DNA of 47,147 nucleotides from Cytophagales bacterium (lineage in GTDB: Bacteria > Bacteroidota > Bacteroidia > Cytophagales > Thermoflexibacteraceae), in assembly GCA_013299115.1 (NCBI GenBank), contig JAAFKA010000035.1:1-47147 (forward strand), read 5' to 3'. Under the pieces are notes generated by a model, which was not told the origin of the DNA, did not search any database, and saw nothing but the letters and a program-made list of their open reading frames with translations. A program made the translations under genes and the position numbers. Position 1 is the first letter of the stretch. Every line of letters begins with the position of its first letter. Shown in pieces: positions 39,284 to 46,736 of this stretch.

Positions 39284-40471
39284 ATGAAAAATATTTTGTT
39301 TTGTAATCCAGTCCGCCAATTTGTGCAAACAATGGTGGTAGCAAGTTGCTTGTGGGCTTGTAGTCCTGCCAGCACGTCTTCGCAGTTGAGCATAGCCGTA
39401 CTCGATATGGCACAAATCTATGAGGTAGATGCCGTAAAAGATTTTGTTTTTGCTTGCGAAGAAACCAATTTAGACCAGCAAAAAGAAACCGCCAAAAAAG
39501 ATTTTTTGAAGGCAATAGACTATCGCGAAAACCAAAAAAATGGGCAAGAGGCTATTCAATATTTCAAAAAAGCTGCTGCCGTTTTGCCCGATGCCAATAC
39601 CTACTTCGAGTTAGGTAGCACGTTGCTTGCTCTCAATCAAAACGAAGAAGCCCGCAAAGCCTTTGAGGTGGCGGAAGCTCTGCGGTTTACACCTGCTGCC
39701 AATTTGCATTACAAAAAAGCACAAGTTACGGCTTTGCTCAAAGAAAATGAGTATGTAGTGGTGGACTATTTGAAAAAAGCAGTGGAACAAGGTTTTTCAG
39801 ACAAAAGTGCAATAGACAAAGAAATAGCTTTCGATTCTGTACGCAATACAGAGCAGTTTCAGCTTTTTTATGTCAAAAACTTTTCGCAAGGAATCAGCAA
39901 ACCCAGTGCAGAGTTTAAACTGTTTTTGAGAGGTTTCCCTGCTGCTTTGGACAATTTTGAGGTAAAAGCCAATGACGTAGCCGAAGTATCTGACAAATAC
40001 ATCAGCTATGAATTTGCAAGCTATGTGAGGGAAATGGAAACTCGCCAAGACTTTGGTAGAGAAGTAGGCAGTGAATATTTTTATGTAGCCAAAGTTCGCG
40101 AAACTCCTGAATATGCTGCGGTGTTGTATGCAGCCAAAGATGCAGTAGCCGAAAGTGTGCCTCCTGTTTTCACGTATTTGGTAACTTATAACTGGGAAGG
40201 GCAAGAAATTAGCAAAATCAATTTTGCTTGCCAATGCACACCCAAAAGCATAAAAACAGGCAAAATAGAAGGCGACAAAGTAACGGTAGTGGCTTACGAT
40301 AGACAATGGCAGGCTGAATTTACTGACGTGCCGCCTTCTGAAAACAAAATCAAATCTATCAACGAAACCGAAAAACGGACTTACGAAATTGCTGCCAATG
40401 GCAAAATTACAGAAACGACTACCAAAATTAGTGCTGTCAAAGAAAAAAGTAGCTGGTTTTCTATGCGGTAA
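39284..40471 (+). CDS. TPR-containing lipoprotein
   Basis: This 395-aa protein has a lipoprotein signal (VVASCLWAC; cysteine at 26) and two to three TPR units at about 75-160 (GQEAIQYFKKAAAVLPDANT, YFELGSTLLALNQNEEARKA). A longer C-terminal region without recognised motif ends in TETTTKISAVKEKSSWFSMR. It is probably attached to the outer membrane; function unknown. Confidence 0.8.
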   Translation: MKNILFCNPVRQFVQTMVVASCLWACSPASTSSQLSIAVLDMAQIYEVDAVKDFVFACEETNLDQQKETAKKDFLKAIDYRENQKNGQEAIQYFKKAAAVLPDANTYFELGSTLLALNQNEEARKAFEVAEALRFTPAANLHYKKAQVTALLKENEYVVVDYLKKAVEQGFSDKSAIDKEIAFDSVRNTEQFQLFYVKNFSQGISKPSAEFKLFLRGFPAALDNFEVKANDVAEVSDKYISYEFASYVREMETRQDFGREVGSEYFYVAKVRETPEYAAVLYAAKDAVAESVPPVFTYLVTYNWEGQEISKINFACQCTPKSIKTGKIEGDKVTVVAYDRQWQAEFTDVPPSENKIKSINETEKRTYEIAANGKITETTTKISAVKEKSSWFSMR

Positions 40472-40482
40472 TTTACTTGGTG

Positions 40483-40639
40483 TAAGTTGCGTAATTGTAG
40501 TCCGTAGCTCCAGCTACGGACATTTTATTAGTAAAACTGGCTTTTCGCATTAAAAAGTACCCTATTTTTATGTGAAATAGCCATAAAAAAGCTCTAATTG
40601 CCCCTTCGTAGCTGGAGCTACAAAGTGCTGTGCAACTTA
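40483..40639. repeat. Palindrome pair in convergent intergenic region
   Basis: Outer arms TAAGTTGC (40483-40490) and GCAACTTA (40632-40639) enclose two palindromes sharing the core GTAGCT-SS-AGCTAC: 40501-40520 and 40608-40621, in opposite orientation. It is likely the joint 3' region of the TPR lipoprotein and the convergent 66-aa gene. Confidence 0.55.
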
Positions 40640-40646
40640 TGTTTTT

Positions 40647-40847
40647 TTAGTCAATGTTTGCTACTTTCTTTGCAAATCTCATCAGGCTGTAGCCCAAACT
40701 CATGGTAACACAGAGAGGACAAACACCGAAACGAAAGAAAAACAAGACAAATTTCTTGTAAAAAGGCAAATTGACAGGGGTAATAGGGCAGCTTTCGCCA
40801 TCGCCTTCATATTCTTCAATACCCCAAATATTGAGTGTGGTTTTCAT
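40647..40847 (-). CDS. 66-aa hydrophobic protein in the ECF sigma locus
   Basis: A small protein with a polar N-terminus (MKTTLNIWGIEEYEGDGESC) and one hydrophobic stretch (FVLFFFRFGVCPLCVTMSLG, about 33-52) holding a C-P-L-C pair, then a basic end. It follows the 26-aa ORF by 16 bp, and both lie under an ECF-type promoter at 40998-41027. Possibly a membrane effector of the sigma regulon. Family not recognised. Confidence 0.6.
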   Translation of the reverse strand: MKTTLNIWGIEEYEGDGESCPITPVNLPFYKKFVLFFFRFGVCPLCVTMSLGYSLMRFAKKVANID

Positions 40848-40863
40848 AAAATTAGTGTTTAAG

Positions 40864-40944
40864 TTAGCCTAACAAATGATAAGCACACATTGCCATGAGC
40901 CCTAAGGACACAAGGCAGAGAACAATTTTGGTTCTTTTTCCCAT
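40864..40944 (-). CDS. 26-aa hydrophobic peptide ORF
   Basis: Encodes MGKRTKIVLCLVSLGLMAMC then AYHLLG: a positively charged start followed by one TM-length segment. It is the first frame after the ECF-type promoter (leader of about 45 nt) and directly precedes the 66-aa gene. Very short ORFs are hard to prove; promoter position is the main support. Confidence 0.45.
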   Translation of the reverse strand: MGKRTKIVLCLVSLGLMAMCAYHLLG

Positions 40945-40997
40945 GATGATTTTAAAATTTAAAGTGTGAATAAATGTTTAGTTTTTTTACTTTGAAC

Positions 40998-41027
40998 ATT
41001 TATACCGCCACAAGGAAATTAACACCC
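40998..41027 (-). promoter_or_regulatory. ECF-type promoter for the 26-aa/66-aa genes
   Basis: On the minus strand GGGTGTTA (41027-41020), a 13-bp spacer and GGTATAAAT (41006-40998). The same two boxes with exactly the same spacer occur at 41698-41727, before the sigma gene, while the spacers differ in sequence. This indicates one ECF sigma factor recognising both. Confidence 0.65.
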
Positions 41028-41071
41028 AAGTTTTGAAAAAAAATAAAAATATTTTTTTGGGGAGTATGCAA

Positions 41072-41122
41072 AAATCCGATAGAGATAACATCTTTTCAAA
41101 AGATGTCATCTCTATCGGATTT
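41072..41122 (-). terminator. Palindrome forming the sigma gene's last codons and terminator
   Basis: 25-bp arms (41072-41096 and 41098-41122, one mismatch) around one C. One arm encodes the last sigma residues KSDRDDIF and the TGA sits at the centre; on the minus strand the hairpin is followed by GGATTTTTG. It separates the sigma transcript from the downstream promoter at 40998. The core AAGATGT(C/T)ATC is shared with 41823 and 14125. Confidence 0.75.
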
Positions 41123-41677
41123 ACTTTCTTTTTCGTCTTTTTCTTTTTCTCTTTTCACTTGTTGTATGCACTTGTACTGTTGCGTGGCTGCGGTATGTTT
41201 ATTTTTCCAACCCATTTTCTCCATCAGGTTTTCCATAGGCACACGATAGAAGAAAATAGCCTGCAAAATTTGCTTGCAATTATCCGTAATTCGAGTAAAC
41301 CAAGTTTGTACCTTTTCCTCTTTTGTCTTTTCAGGGGTAATTTCGTCTGCAAAACTTTCTCCTGTATTTTGATATTCCTCAAATTCCTCTACGGAAATTT
41401 GCCTGTTATTTCGCAGCCTTTTGAGCCAAGTGTTTTTTGCAATGGCATACAAATAGGTTTTCAACGAGGAGGTCAAAACAAAATTAGGTTGCCTAACTTT
41501 TTGTAGCAATACAATAATTGTTTCTTGAAAAATGTCTTGTGCATCTTCGTCATTGCCTTTATTTTGTGTGATATAAGCACGAACAGAAGGAAAATATAAC
41601 TTATATAAAGACTGAAAAGCAGCATTGCCTTCTGTTTTTAGTTGTTCGAGCAGCACTTGGTCGGGTGTGGTTTGCAT
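41096..41677 (-). CDS. ECF-type RNA polymerase sigma factor
   Basis: This 193-aa sigma-70 family protein shows region 2 at about 20-90 (FQSLYKLYFPSVRAYITQNK, DAQDIFQETIIVLLQKV, TYLYAIAKNTWLKRLR) and a region 4-like segment at about 130-175 (CKQILQAIFFYRVPMENLME, KMGWKN). The C-terminal tail EKDEKESKSDRDDIF is very charged, and its end is encoded by a palindrome, so the native end may have been replaced. No anti-sigma gene is adjacent; the TonB-like protein at 45531 has an anti-sigma-like N-terminus. Its own promoter (41698-41727) matches that of the downstream genes, implying autoregulation. Confidence 0.88.
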   Translation of the reverse strand: MQTTPDQVLLEQLKTEGNAAFQSLYKLYFPSVRAYITQNKGNDEDAQDIFQETIIVLLQKVRQPNFVLTSSLKTYLYAIAKNTWLKRLRNNRQISVEEFEEYQNTGESFADEITPEKTKEEKVQTWFTRITDNCKQILQAIFFYRVPMENLMEKMGWKNKHTAATQQYKCIQQVKREKEKDEKESKSDRDDIF

Positions 41678-41697
41678 AAAGATAAAGTGATGTTAAT

Positions 41698-41727
41698 ATT
41701 TATACCAATTTAAGAAAAATAACACCC
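41698..41727 (-). promoter_or_regulatory. ECF-type autoregulatory promoter of the sigma gene
   Basis: On the minus strand GGGTGTTA (41727-41720), 13-bp spacer, GGTATAAAT (41706-41698), about 21 bp before the sigma ATG. It is paired with the element at 40998-41027, exactly 700 bp away. Confidence 0.65.
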
Positions 41728-41822
41728 AAAGAATTACAAAATATTTAAAATAACTTCTATTCATTCAATATGAGTAACATTAAAAAAAAGAAAACAAGGA
41801 AACATAAATTTTTGTAATTTTG

Positions 41823-41891
41823 TTTTGTAGCTATGCTGTTCAAGATAACATCTTTTAAAAAGATGTTATCTTGAACAGCATAGCTACAAAA
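41823..41891. repeat. Perfect palindrome with 34-bp arms
   Basis: The arms 41823-41856 (TTTTGTAGCTATGCTGTTCA onward) and 41858-41891 are exact reverse complements around a single A. The central part GATAACATCTTTT/AAAAGATGTTATC is shared with the palindrome at 41072. It sits at the 5' edge of a headless reading frame (41849-42127). Confidence 0.85.
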
Positions 41892-42127
41892 CTACCCCAA
41901 ATCAGTTTTTTAAAGAAATTCACAACAAAAAAGTAAAAATTAGGAGTTCAAAGTATCCACCAGCTTTTGACATAGATGTTATAATTGACGACAGCGAAGG
42001 CGTAAAAATAGAGGGTGAAAGACATAATTTTAATGCTATTTGGCTACAACCAAACACCATGAACTGGGTGCAAGATTTAAAAGTGCAACTTTTAGAACTG
42101 TATAAGTTGAAAAATGAAACTACATAA
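41849..42127 (+). pseudogene. 5'-truncated unknown ORF interrupted by a palindrome
   Basis: After the palindrome a frame reads NQFFKEIHNKKVKIRSSKYP and FDIDVIIDDSEGVKIEGE, then HNFNAIWLQPNTMNWVQDLK to a stop at 42125-42127, overlapping the kinase start by 14 bp. There is no start codon before an internal ATG at 42059, and the frame is closed by TAA inside the palindrome. It has coding-like composition but no family I recognise; it looks like the C-terminal part of a gene cut by the palindrome. Confidence 0.4.
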
Positions 42128-43250
42128 AACTTCTTCGGTGAATTTCCTCCCCCTGTGGGCAGCGAGGGGCTTGCATCTCACTTTTTGGGTTGCTACCACT
42201 TGGCTATTTACCAATAGTTTTTCGGTGCAGATGCGACAACTGCTGTTGATAGACGGCGTACAAACAGTCAATATTATTCGCAACAATGGGCTGCTGTTTC
42301 AAGTTTTGGCTTGTGTGGCGGTTGGGGCAGTTGTTTTTTATCTAACAATTTGGTTGCTTTCAAAGCATAATTTATTTACACACTATTTATCTGACACCTC
42401 TGAGGTGTCAGATAAGTTTTTTGCACACCATTTATCGGATACCTCAGAGGTATCAGATAAATTTTCTATTATTTTATGGCTTGTCTTGATTTTTGGAATA
42501 GGTATTTTGTTAGCTTATGTGGCAACAGTGGTTGAGTTTGGCGAACCGCATCCGCCCTTGCCCTTGGCAGTGGCTTGGGGAATGGTTACGTTTTACTTTG
42601 CCATTGCCATTACATACAGCATTGCAAAATTGCTGTATCGCAATAACCAACGCCAGCAACAACTGATTCTCGACAAAAAACAAACCGAATTGACTTTGCT
42701 ACGCAACCAACTGCAACCACATTTTTTGTTCAATGCCCTGAATAACTTGTTGGCAATGGTGCAGCCCAACGAAAATCCTAAATTAGTTCATTCTTTTGAA
42801 AGGCTGTCGCAACTGTTGCGTTATGTGATTGAGGAAACGCAAGCCGAAAAAGTGAGTATTCGCAAAGAAATTGTGTTTTTAGAAAATTATATTGCCCTCC
42901 AAAAATTGCGGTTTACGGAGGAAGAAGTCCTTGTAAATTTGCAAATAGAAGGGCAATTTATAGACCAGCCAATAGAGGCAGGGCTGTATGTTGCCTTTGT
43001 GGAAAATGCTTTTAAATATGGCACAGAACCCGAACAAATCAGCCAGATTGCTATTTATTTTGATTTGACTAAGGAAAATCAAATCAATTTTACTATCAAA
43101 AACAAAATAATGATGCCCAATTTGACAGGCAATAAAACAGGAATTGCAAATACTCGCAAACGGTTGGAGTTGATTTATCCGAATAAATATGAACTGCAAA
43201 TTGAGCAAACAGAGGAGTTTGTTGTTGGTTTGACTATTCAAACGAAATGA
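42114..43250 (+). CDS. LytS/YehU-type sensor histidine kinase
   Basis: This 378-aa kinase has four TM helices (about 20-36, 62-82, 118-140, 153-174) and then the His_kinase domain with QLQPHFLFNALNNLL (phospho-acceptor H203) and a HATPase region (YVAFVENAFKYG, GIANTRKRLELIYPNKYEL). It partners with the LytTR regulator at 43922. The loop between TM2 and TM3 contains two translated palindromes, giving LSDTSEVSDKF twice. The input signal is unknown. Confidence 0.9.
   Translation: MKLHKTSSVNFLPLWAARGLHLTFWVATTWLFTNSFSVQMRQLLLIDGVQTVNIIRNNGLLFQVLACVAVGAVVFYLTIWLLSKHNLFTHYLSDTSEVSDKFFAHHLSDTSEVSDKFSIILWLVLIFGIGILLAYVATVVEFGEPHPPLPLAVAWGMVTFYFAIAITYSIAKLLYRNNQRQQQLILDKKQTELTLLRNQLQPHFLFNALNNLLAMVQPNENPKLVHSFERLSQLLRYVIEETQAEKVSIRKEIVFLENYIALQKLRFTEEEVLVNLQIEGQFIDQPIEAGLYVAFVENAFKYGTEPEQISQIAIYFDLTKENQINFTIKNKIMMPNLTGNKTGIANTRKRLELIYPNKYELQIEQTEEFVVGLTIQTK
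42387..42460 (+). repeat. Two translated palindromes in the kinase gene
   Basis: Palindromes of 29 bp at 42387-42415 (TTATCTGACACCTC arm) and 42432-42460 (TTATCGGATACCTC arm, one mismatch), spaced exactly 45 bp and in frame. Each encodes LSDTSEVSDK, with FFAHH between. They add about 30 residues to a loop between membrane helices. Confidence 0.85.
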
Positions 43251-43434
43251 AAATTTACAAATTCTTATTTCTTCACTGTTTTTTTATCAAATTTGGGTTG
43301 TTTTTTTGAGAGAAACAACCCTGTAAAAAGATATTCGTATTGGTAGTTGCGTTATTATTTTCAAAAGTAAAATAGTTTATTTTAACTATTAGGAATATTT
43401 GCAATCTCTAAATCCAAAACAAGAACCACCTTGT

Positions 43435-43899
43435 ATGCTTTTATTTATTACTTCATGGTATCGTCATCCTTGCTTACAACCCTATTTTGGTTTTAACTCT
43501 GAAAGAGTTGTCATGGCATTTATGGTTATTTTAATTCTTTACATCTTTAAAGACATCATTATCAGCTATTTTACTAAACATAAATATTTATTGCCATTTG
43601 TTTTTATATATGGCATTTTTGTTATCATAAAGCTATTAATGTTTACACAAAGTATGACAGATTGCCCTGCTATGCAGGCTATGTATGAACAAAAAACGTA
43701 TAAAATGGTACGAGGATGTATAAAAAATTATAAAATGGAAAAGCAAGGCAAATATAGTTATAGTAAACATTTTTCTGTAAATGAAATACAATTTGATTTT
43801 GATGCAAGTCTTGACTTCAATCATTTAGACAATGGTGATAGTGTACATATCAAATATTATGAAGGAACTGTTTTTGAGTTAGAATATATTTCAAAATAA
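43435..43899 (+). CDS. Membrane protein of unknown function between kinase and regulator
   Basis: This protein of about 154 aa has two TM helices (about 25-43 and 52-70: MVILILYIFKDIIISYF, FVFIYGIFVIIKLLMF) and a C-terminal soluble domain (SYSKHFSVNEIQFDFDASLD, GDSVHIKYYEGTVFELEYIS). It sits between the sensor kinase and the response regulator in the same direction, an unusual insertion into a two-gene unit. The start could also be the TTG at 43399. Family not recognised; composition is more AT-rich than its neighbours. Confidence 0.65.
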   Translation: MLLFITSWYRHPCLQPYFGFNSERVVMAFMVILILYIFKDIIISYFTKHKYLLPFVFIYGIFVIIKLLMFTQSMTDCPAMQAMYEQKTYKMVRGCIKNYKMEKQGKYSYSKHFSVNEIQFDFDASLDFNHLDNGDSVHIKYYEGTVFELEYISK

Positions 43900-43921
43900 A
43901 CAAATAACTAAGCCGTTGGAT

Positions 43922-44608
43922 ATGAAAGCAATTATTGTAGATGACGAACCCAAAGCCATTGACTTGTTGAAAAGTTATGTAGCCCATTTTGGTACAATAG
44001 AATTGGTGGCTACGTTTCGGAATGGGTTAAAAGCCTTTGAATACTTATCAAAAGAGCCTGTAGATTTGCTGTTTTTGGACATCAATATGCCCCATATTTC
44101 GGGTATTTCTTTGTCAAAAATGCTGCCCAAAACCACAAAAATCATTTTCACGACAGCCTACTCCGAGCATGCAGTAGAGAGTTATGAAGTGGAGGCAGTA
44201 GATTATTTGCTAAAACCAATCAGTTTAGACAGGTTTACGCAGGCAGTAAGTAAGGTACTGAGCAAAAAAGCTGCAAAACAAGAAGTTGTTGCAAATAATT
44301 CCACGACTTGGATTGCGGTAAAAAGTGGCTTTGAAACCTACCGAGTGGCAACCAACAAAATTATGTATTTGGAAAAAGATGGCAATTACATGACCTATTA
44401 CTGCGAAAACGAAAAAATAATTGGCAGAGAAACCATACAACAAGCCTTAGAAAAATTGCCACCAAATTTTGTCCAAACTCACAAATCTTTTATTGTCAAT
44501 TTAGACAAAGTTCGGCGTTATGACAGCAGCCTGATTTTTATTGACAGCCACCAAATTCCCATGAGTGAGTCTTTTTCGGCAGCAGTTTTTAAGGAGTTGG
44601 AGAAGTGA
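43922..44608 (+). CDS. LytTR-family response regulator
   Basis: This 228-aa protein has an N-terminal receiver domain (AIIVDDEPKAIDLL with the acidic pair; phospho-acceptor in LLFLDINMPHISG; TTAYSEHAVESYEVEAVDYL) and a C-terminal LytTR DNA-binding domain (ATNKIMYLEKDGNYMTYYCE, FVQTHKSFIVNLDKVRRYDS). It is the output of the kinase at 42114. Start MKAIIVDD; a TTG two codons earlier is possible. Confidence 0.93.
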   Translation: MKAIIVDDEPKAIDLLKSYVAHFGTIELVATFRNGLKAFEYLSKEPVDLLFLDINMPHISGISLSKMLPKTTKIIFTTAYSEHAVESYEVEAVDYLLKPISLDRFTQAVSKVLSKKAAKQEVVANNSTTWIAVKSGFETYRVATNKIMYLEKDGNYMTYYCENEKIIGRETIQQALEKLPPNFVQTHKSFIVNLDKVRRYDSSLIFIDSHQIPMSESFSAAVFKELEK

Positions 44609-44765
44609 AAGTTTTTAAAATGGAATTAGTTTTTGTGTTTTTGAAAACAGAAAAAAGTTTTGAAAATTTCAAGTTCCTATCGTTATTGTAGGTTAGATTT
44701 CTCGAAAAAATATAAATTTTTCATAACTTTTAAATGTATGTGTCTAAAACTAACATTTTTTATTG

Positions 44766-44838
44766 AGCGAAAGACGAGACTCGAACCCGCGACCCTCACC
44801 TTGGCAAGGTGATGCTCTACCAACTGAGCTACTTTCGC
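44766..44838 (-). tRNA. tRNA-Gly (GCC), copy 1
   Basis: 73 nt; acceptor GCGAAAG/CTTTCGC, D-arm AGCTCAGTTGGTAGAGC, anticodon loop TTGCCAA (GCC, glycine), T-arm GGGTTCGAGTCTC. A TAACTTTG element lies upstream (44872-44879, minus). Confidence 0.95.
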
Positions 44839-44871
44839 ATTAAGAGTAAATATGAAATAATAAATTGTTTG

Positions 44872-44879
44872 CAAAGTTA
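44872..44879 (-). promoter_or_regulatory. -7 element between tRNA-Leu and tRNA-Gly
   Basis: TAACTTTG on the minus strand, 34 bp before tRNA-Gly copy 1; may give it its own promoter. Confidence 0.4.
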
Positions 44880-44913
44880 TTTACAACTAAAAACGTACAA
44901 CTATACAGTTTTG

Positions 44914-44996
44914 TGTCGAAGGTGGGACTCGAACCCACACAGCGTTGCCGCCACAGGATTTTAAGTCCTGCGTGTCTACCATTCCACCACTACGAC
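44914..44996 (-). tRNA. tRNA-Leu (TAA)
   Basis: 83 nt with a long variable arm (TGTGGCGGCAACGCTGTG region), anticodon loop CTTAAAA giving TAA for leucine, and T-arm GGGTTCGAGTCCC. The acceptor GTCGTAG/CTTCGAC has one T-T mismatch at position 5. It lies between two identical tRNA-Gly genes. Confidence 0.93.
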
Positions 44997-45068
44997 TTCT
45001 GTCCTGTTGTCAAAGTTTTTTGAATAAAAATGCTGCTAATACTTCTATTAACAGCATTTCTGTAATTG

Positions 45069-45141
45069 AGCGAAAGACGAGACTCGAACCCGCGACCCTC
45101 ACCTTGGCAAGGTGATGCTCTACCAACTGAGCTACTTTCGC
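45069..45141 (-). tRNA. tRNA-Gly (GCC), copy 2
   Basis: Identical to the gene at 44766-44838, including several flanking bases (ATTG before, CAT after). First gene of the leftward Gly-Leu-Gly cluster, with a consensus promoter at 45182-45212. Confidence 0.95.
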
Positions 45142-45181
45142 ATAGATAATTTGTAATTGCTTTTGGTTTAGAATTACGTTG

Positions 45182-45212
45182 CAAAGGTAGGGTTTATTTA
45201 TGAATATCCAAA
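45182..45212 (-). promoter_or_regulatory. Consensus promoter of the Gly-Leu-Gly tRNA cluster
   Basis: On the minus strand TTTG (45212-45209), a 19-bp spacer and TACCTTTG (45189-45182). Ends 41 bp before the first tRNA. Confidence 0.6.
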
Positions 45213-45316
45213 TTTTTTGTAAAGTTTTTTATATGATTTTTGATAATTTTTTATCAAAATGACAACTAAGAAATTATAATTGGCTACCATATTGCTTTAA
45301 GTTCTTGCATAAAACC

Positions 45317-45342
45317 AAAAAAACCTATGGAAATTCCACAGG
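45317..45342 (-). terminator. Terminator downstream of the TonB-like gene
   Basis: On the minus strand CCTGTGGAA / TTCCATAGG (one G-U pair) followed by seven T. It lies about 190 bp after the stop at 45531. Nothing else is seen in 45343-45530. Confidence 0.55.
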
Positions 45343-45530
45343 CTTTTTTACTTACAACTTAACCCTATCTGATATGAAAAAAACCTTTCAGTAATACAAA
45401 CATACGATTTTTTTTGTTTAGAGTTGCAACTATTCACAAAAAATATTGGGGTTATTAGAAAAGTCCTTTGAGATAATCTCACAAGGGGTCAAAACTCCAG
45501 TGAAGTTGTAATAGTTTGTTCTCAAAAAAA

Positions 45531-46688
45531 TCAAAATTTTACCTCTACCAATAGCTTTGTTGTTACTTGCTCTGTAATAAATTTCCACTTACCACCCTCC
45601 TTTACCAATCTTGCTGCCTCTGAATCTGCTTCTGAGTTAAGACTCTTAATGACTTTGGTAGTTGTAACCTTACCTTTTTTGTTGATTGTAATTTCCAAAA
45701 CGACTGTACCTTTGGCAGTGGTTACATTTTTTTTGTTCGTTTCTAAATATTGTTGATAAACCTCCCAACCCTGTGCAGGTATAGCTGATGTTGTTGAATG
45801 GATAGTTTGTGATTTATCAAGTAAAAGCAATTGGTCTGCTTGTTGCTCTGTTTCTCTTCTTCTTGTCATTTTTGTATCTACACTAGCTTTGTTTGCTGCT
45901 GTATTAGTATCTCTTTTTAGATCATCTTTTGTTGCTCCATAAACTTTCGTGGATTGTAGTGTAGCTTTATTTTTGTCATTTAGACTTGCAGGTTTTTCTT
46001 GTTCTTTATCACTTGTTTTTTTGCTTAACTCCTCATCTCCAGCTTCTGTTGCTTGTTTTTCATTTGCCACTTTATTCGAAGAATTATTATCTATTTCACT
46101 GTCTATTGCTACATTTTTCTCTGTTTTGGGGAGTACGTCATTTGTAAGTGGTAAGGGCGTATTTTGCATCAAAGGTTGATTTTGTTTAGTTATTTTGGTT
46201 GTTTGATTTGTAGATGAAATAGTTGTTTCTGTGGTAGGTTTAGCATCTGGCGCATCATTATCTTCTGTTGGAGTAGGAGCAAGCAATTCTTTTTCCTCTT
46301 TGAGTAGGAATATAGGCTGAGGTTGTTCTGTTGCTTTTTCAGCTTGGGCTATAGCTTTTGTGAAAGCATAGTTTTTTTCTTTGGGTTGAATAAAAAACCA
46401 AATTAAAGAAAGCATGACCAATAACAAAACTACCCCAGCAACCAATCTATAAACAGTTTGACCCTTAAAAAGAGGTTTGGTTGTTTGATAATGAGGAAAT
46501 TGTTTTTGCAAATATTCTAAATGGGTAGCCAATGGCACACTGGTTCCTGGTGGCAAATTTTCGGAAATACCCTCTATTGCCTCTGCCAAAAAAGGGTTAC
46601 TTTGCATGGCTTTTTCTAAGCTGTGCATCTCTTCGGCTGAGAGTTTTCCTTTTACATACTTTTCTATATAGTCAGGCGAAAAATTCAT
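45531..46688 (-). CDS. TonB-family protein with cytoplasmic N-terminal region
   Basis: This 385-aa protein has an N-terminal cytoplasmic part of about 75 residues (SPDYIEKYVKGKLSAEEMHS, LEKAMQSNPFLAEAIEGISE), similar in pattern to Bacteroidota anti-sigma N-termini. One TM helix follows at about 82-102, then a long Thr/Asn/Lys/Glu-rich linker (105-290) and a TonB-like C-terminal domain (GTVVLEITINKKGKVTTTKV, GGKWKFITEQVTTKLLVEVK). It probably spans the periplasm to energise an outer-membrane receptor or sense the envelope. A sigma factor normally lies next to such genes; here none is adjacent. Confidence 0.8.
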   Translation of the reverse strand: MNFSPDYIEKYVKGKLSAEEMHSLEKAMQSNPFLAEAIEGISENLPPGTSVPLATHLEYLQKQFPHYQTTKPLFKGQTVYRLVAGVVLLLVMLSLIWFFIQPKEKNYAFTKAIAQAEKATEQPQPIFLLKEEKELLAPTPTEDNDAPDAKPTTETTISSTNQTTKITKQNQPLMQNTPLPLTNDVLPKTEKNVAIDSEIDNNSSNKVANEKQATEAGDEELSKKTSDKEQEKPASLNDKNKATLQSTKVYGATKDDLKRDTNTAANKASVDTKMTRRRETEQQADQLLLLDKSQTIHSTTSAIPAQGWEVYQQYLETNKKNVTTAKGTVVLEITINKKGKVTTTKVIKSLNSEADSEAARLVKEGGKWKFITEQVTTKLLVEVKF

Positions 46689-46736
46689 GAATTGCGGTTT
46701 GCTTTTACAAAACTACACCATTTTAATAACAGAATA

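Noticed and set aside
41033-41506. 157-codon plus-strand frame opposite the sigma gene
   Set aside because: It is fully antisense to a clear sigma factor and begins in the palindrome; its hydrophobic, Phe-rich composition is typical of an antisense shadow.
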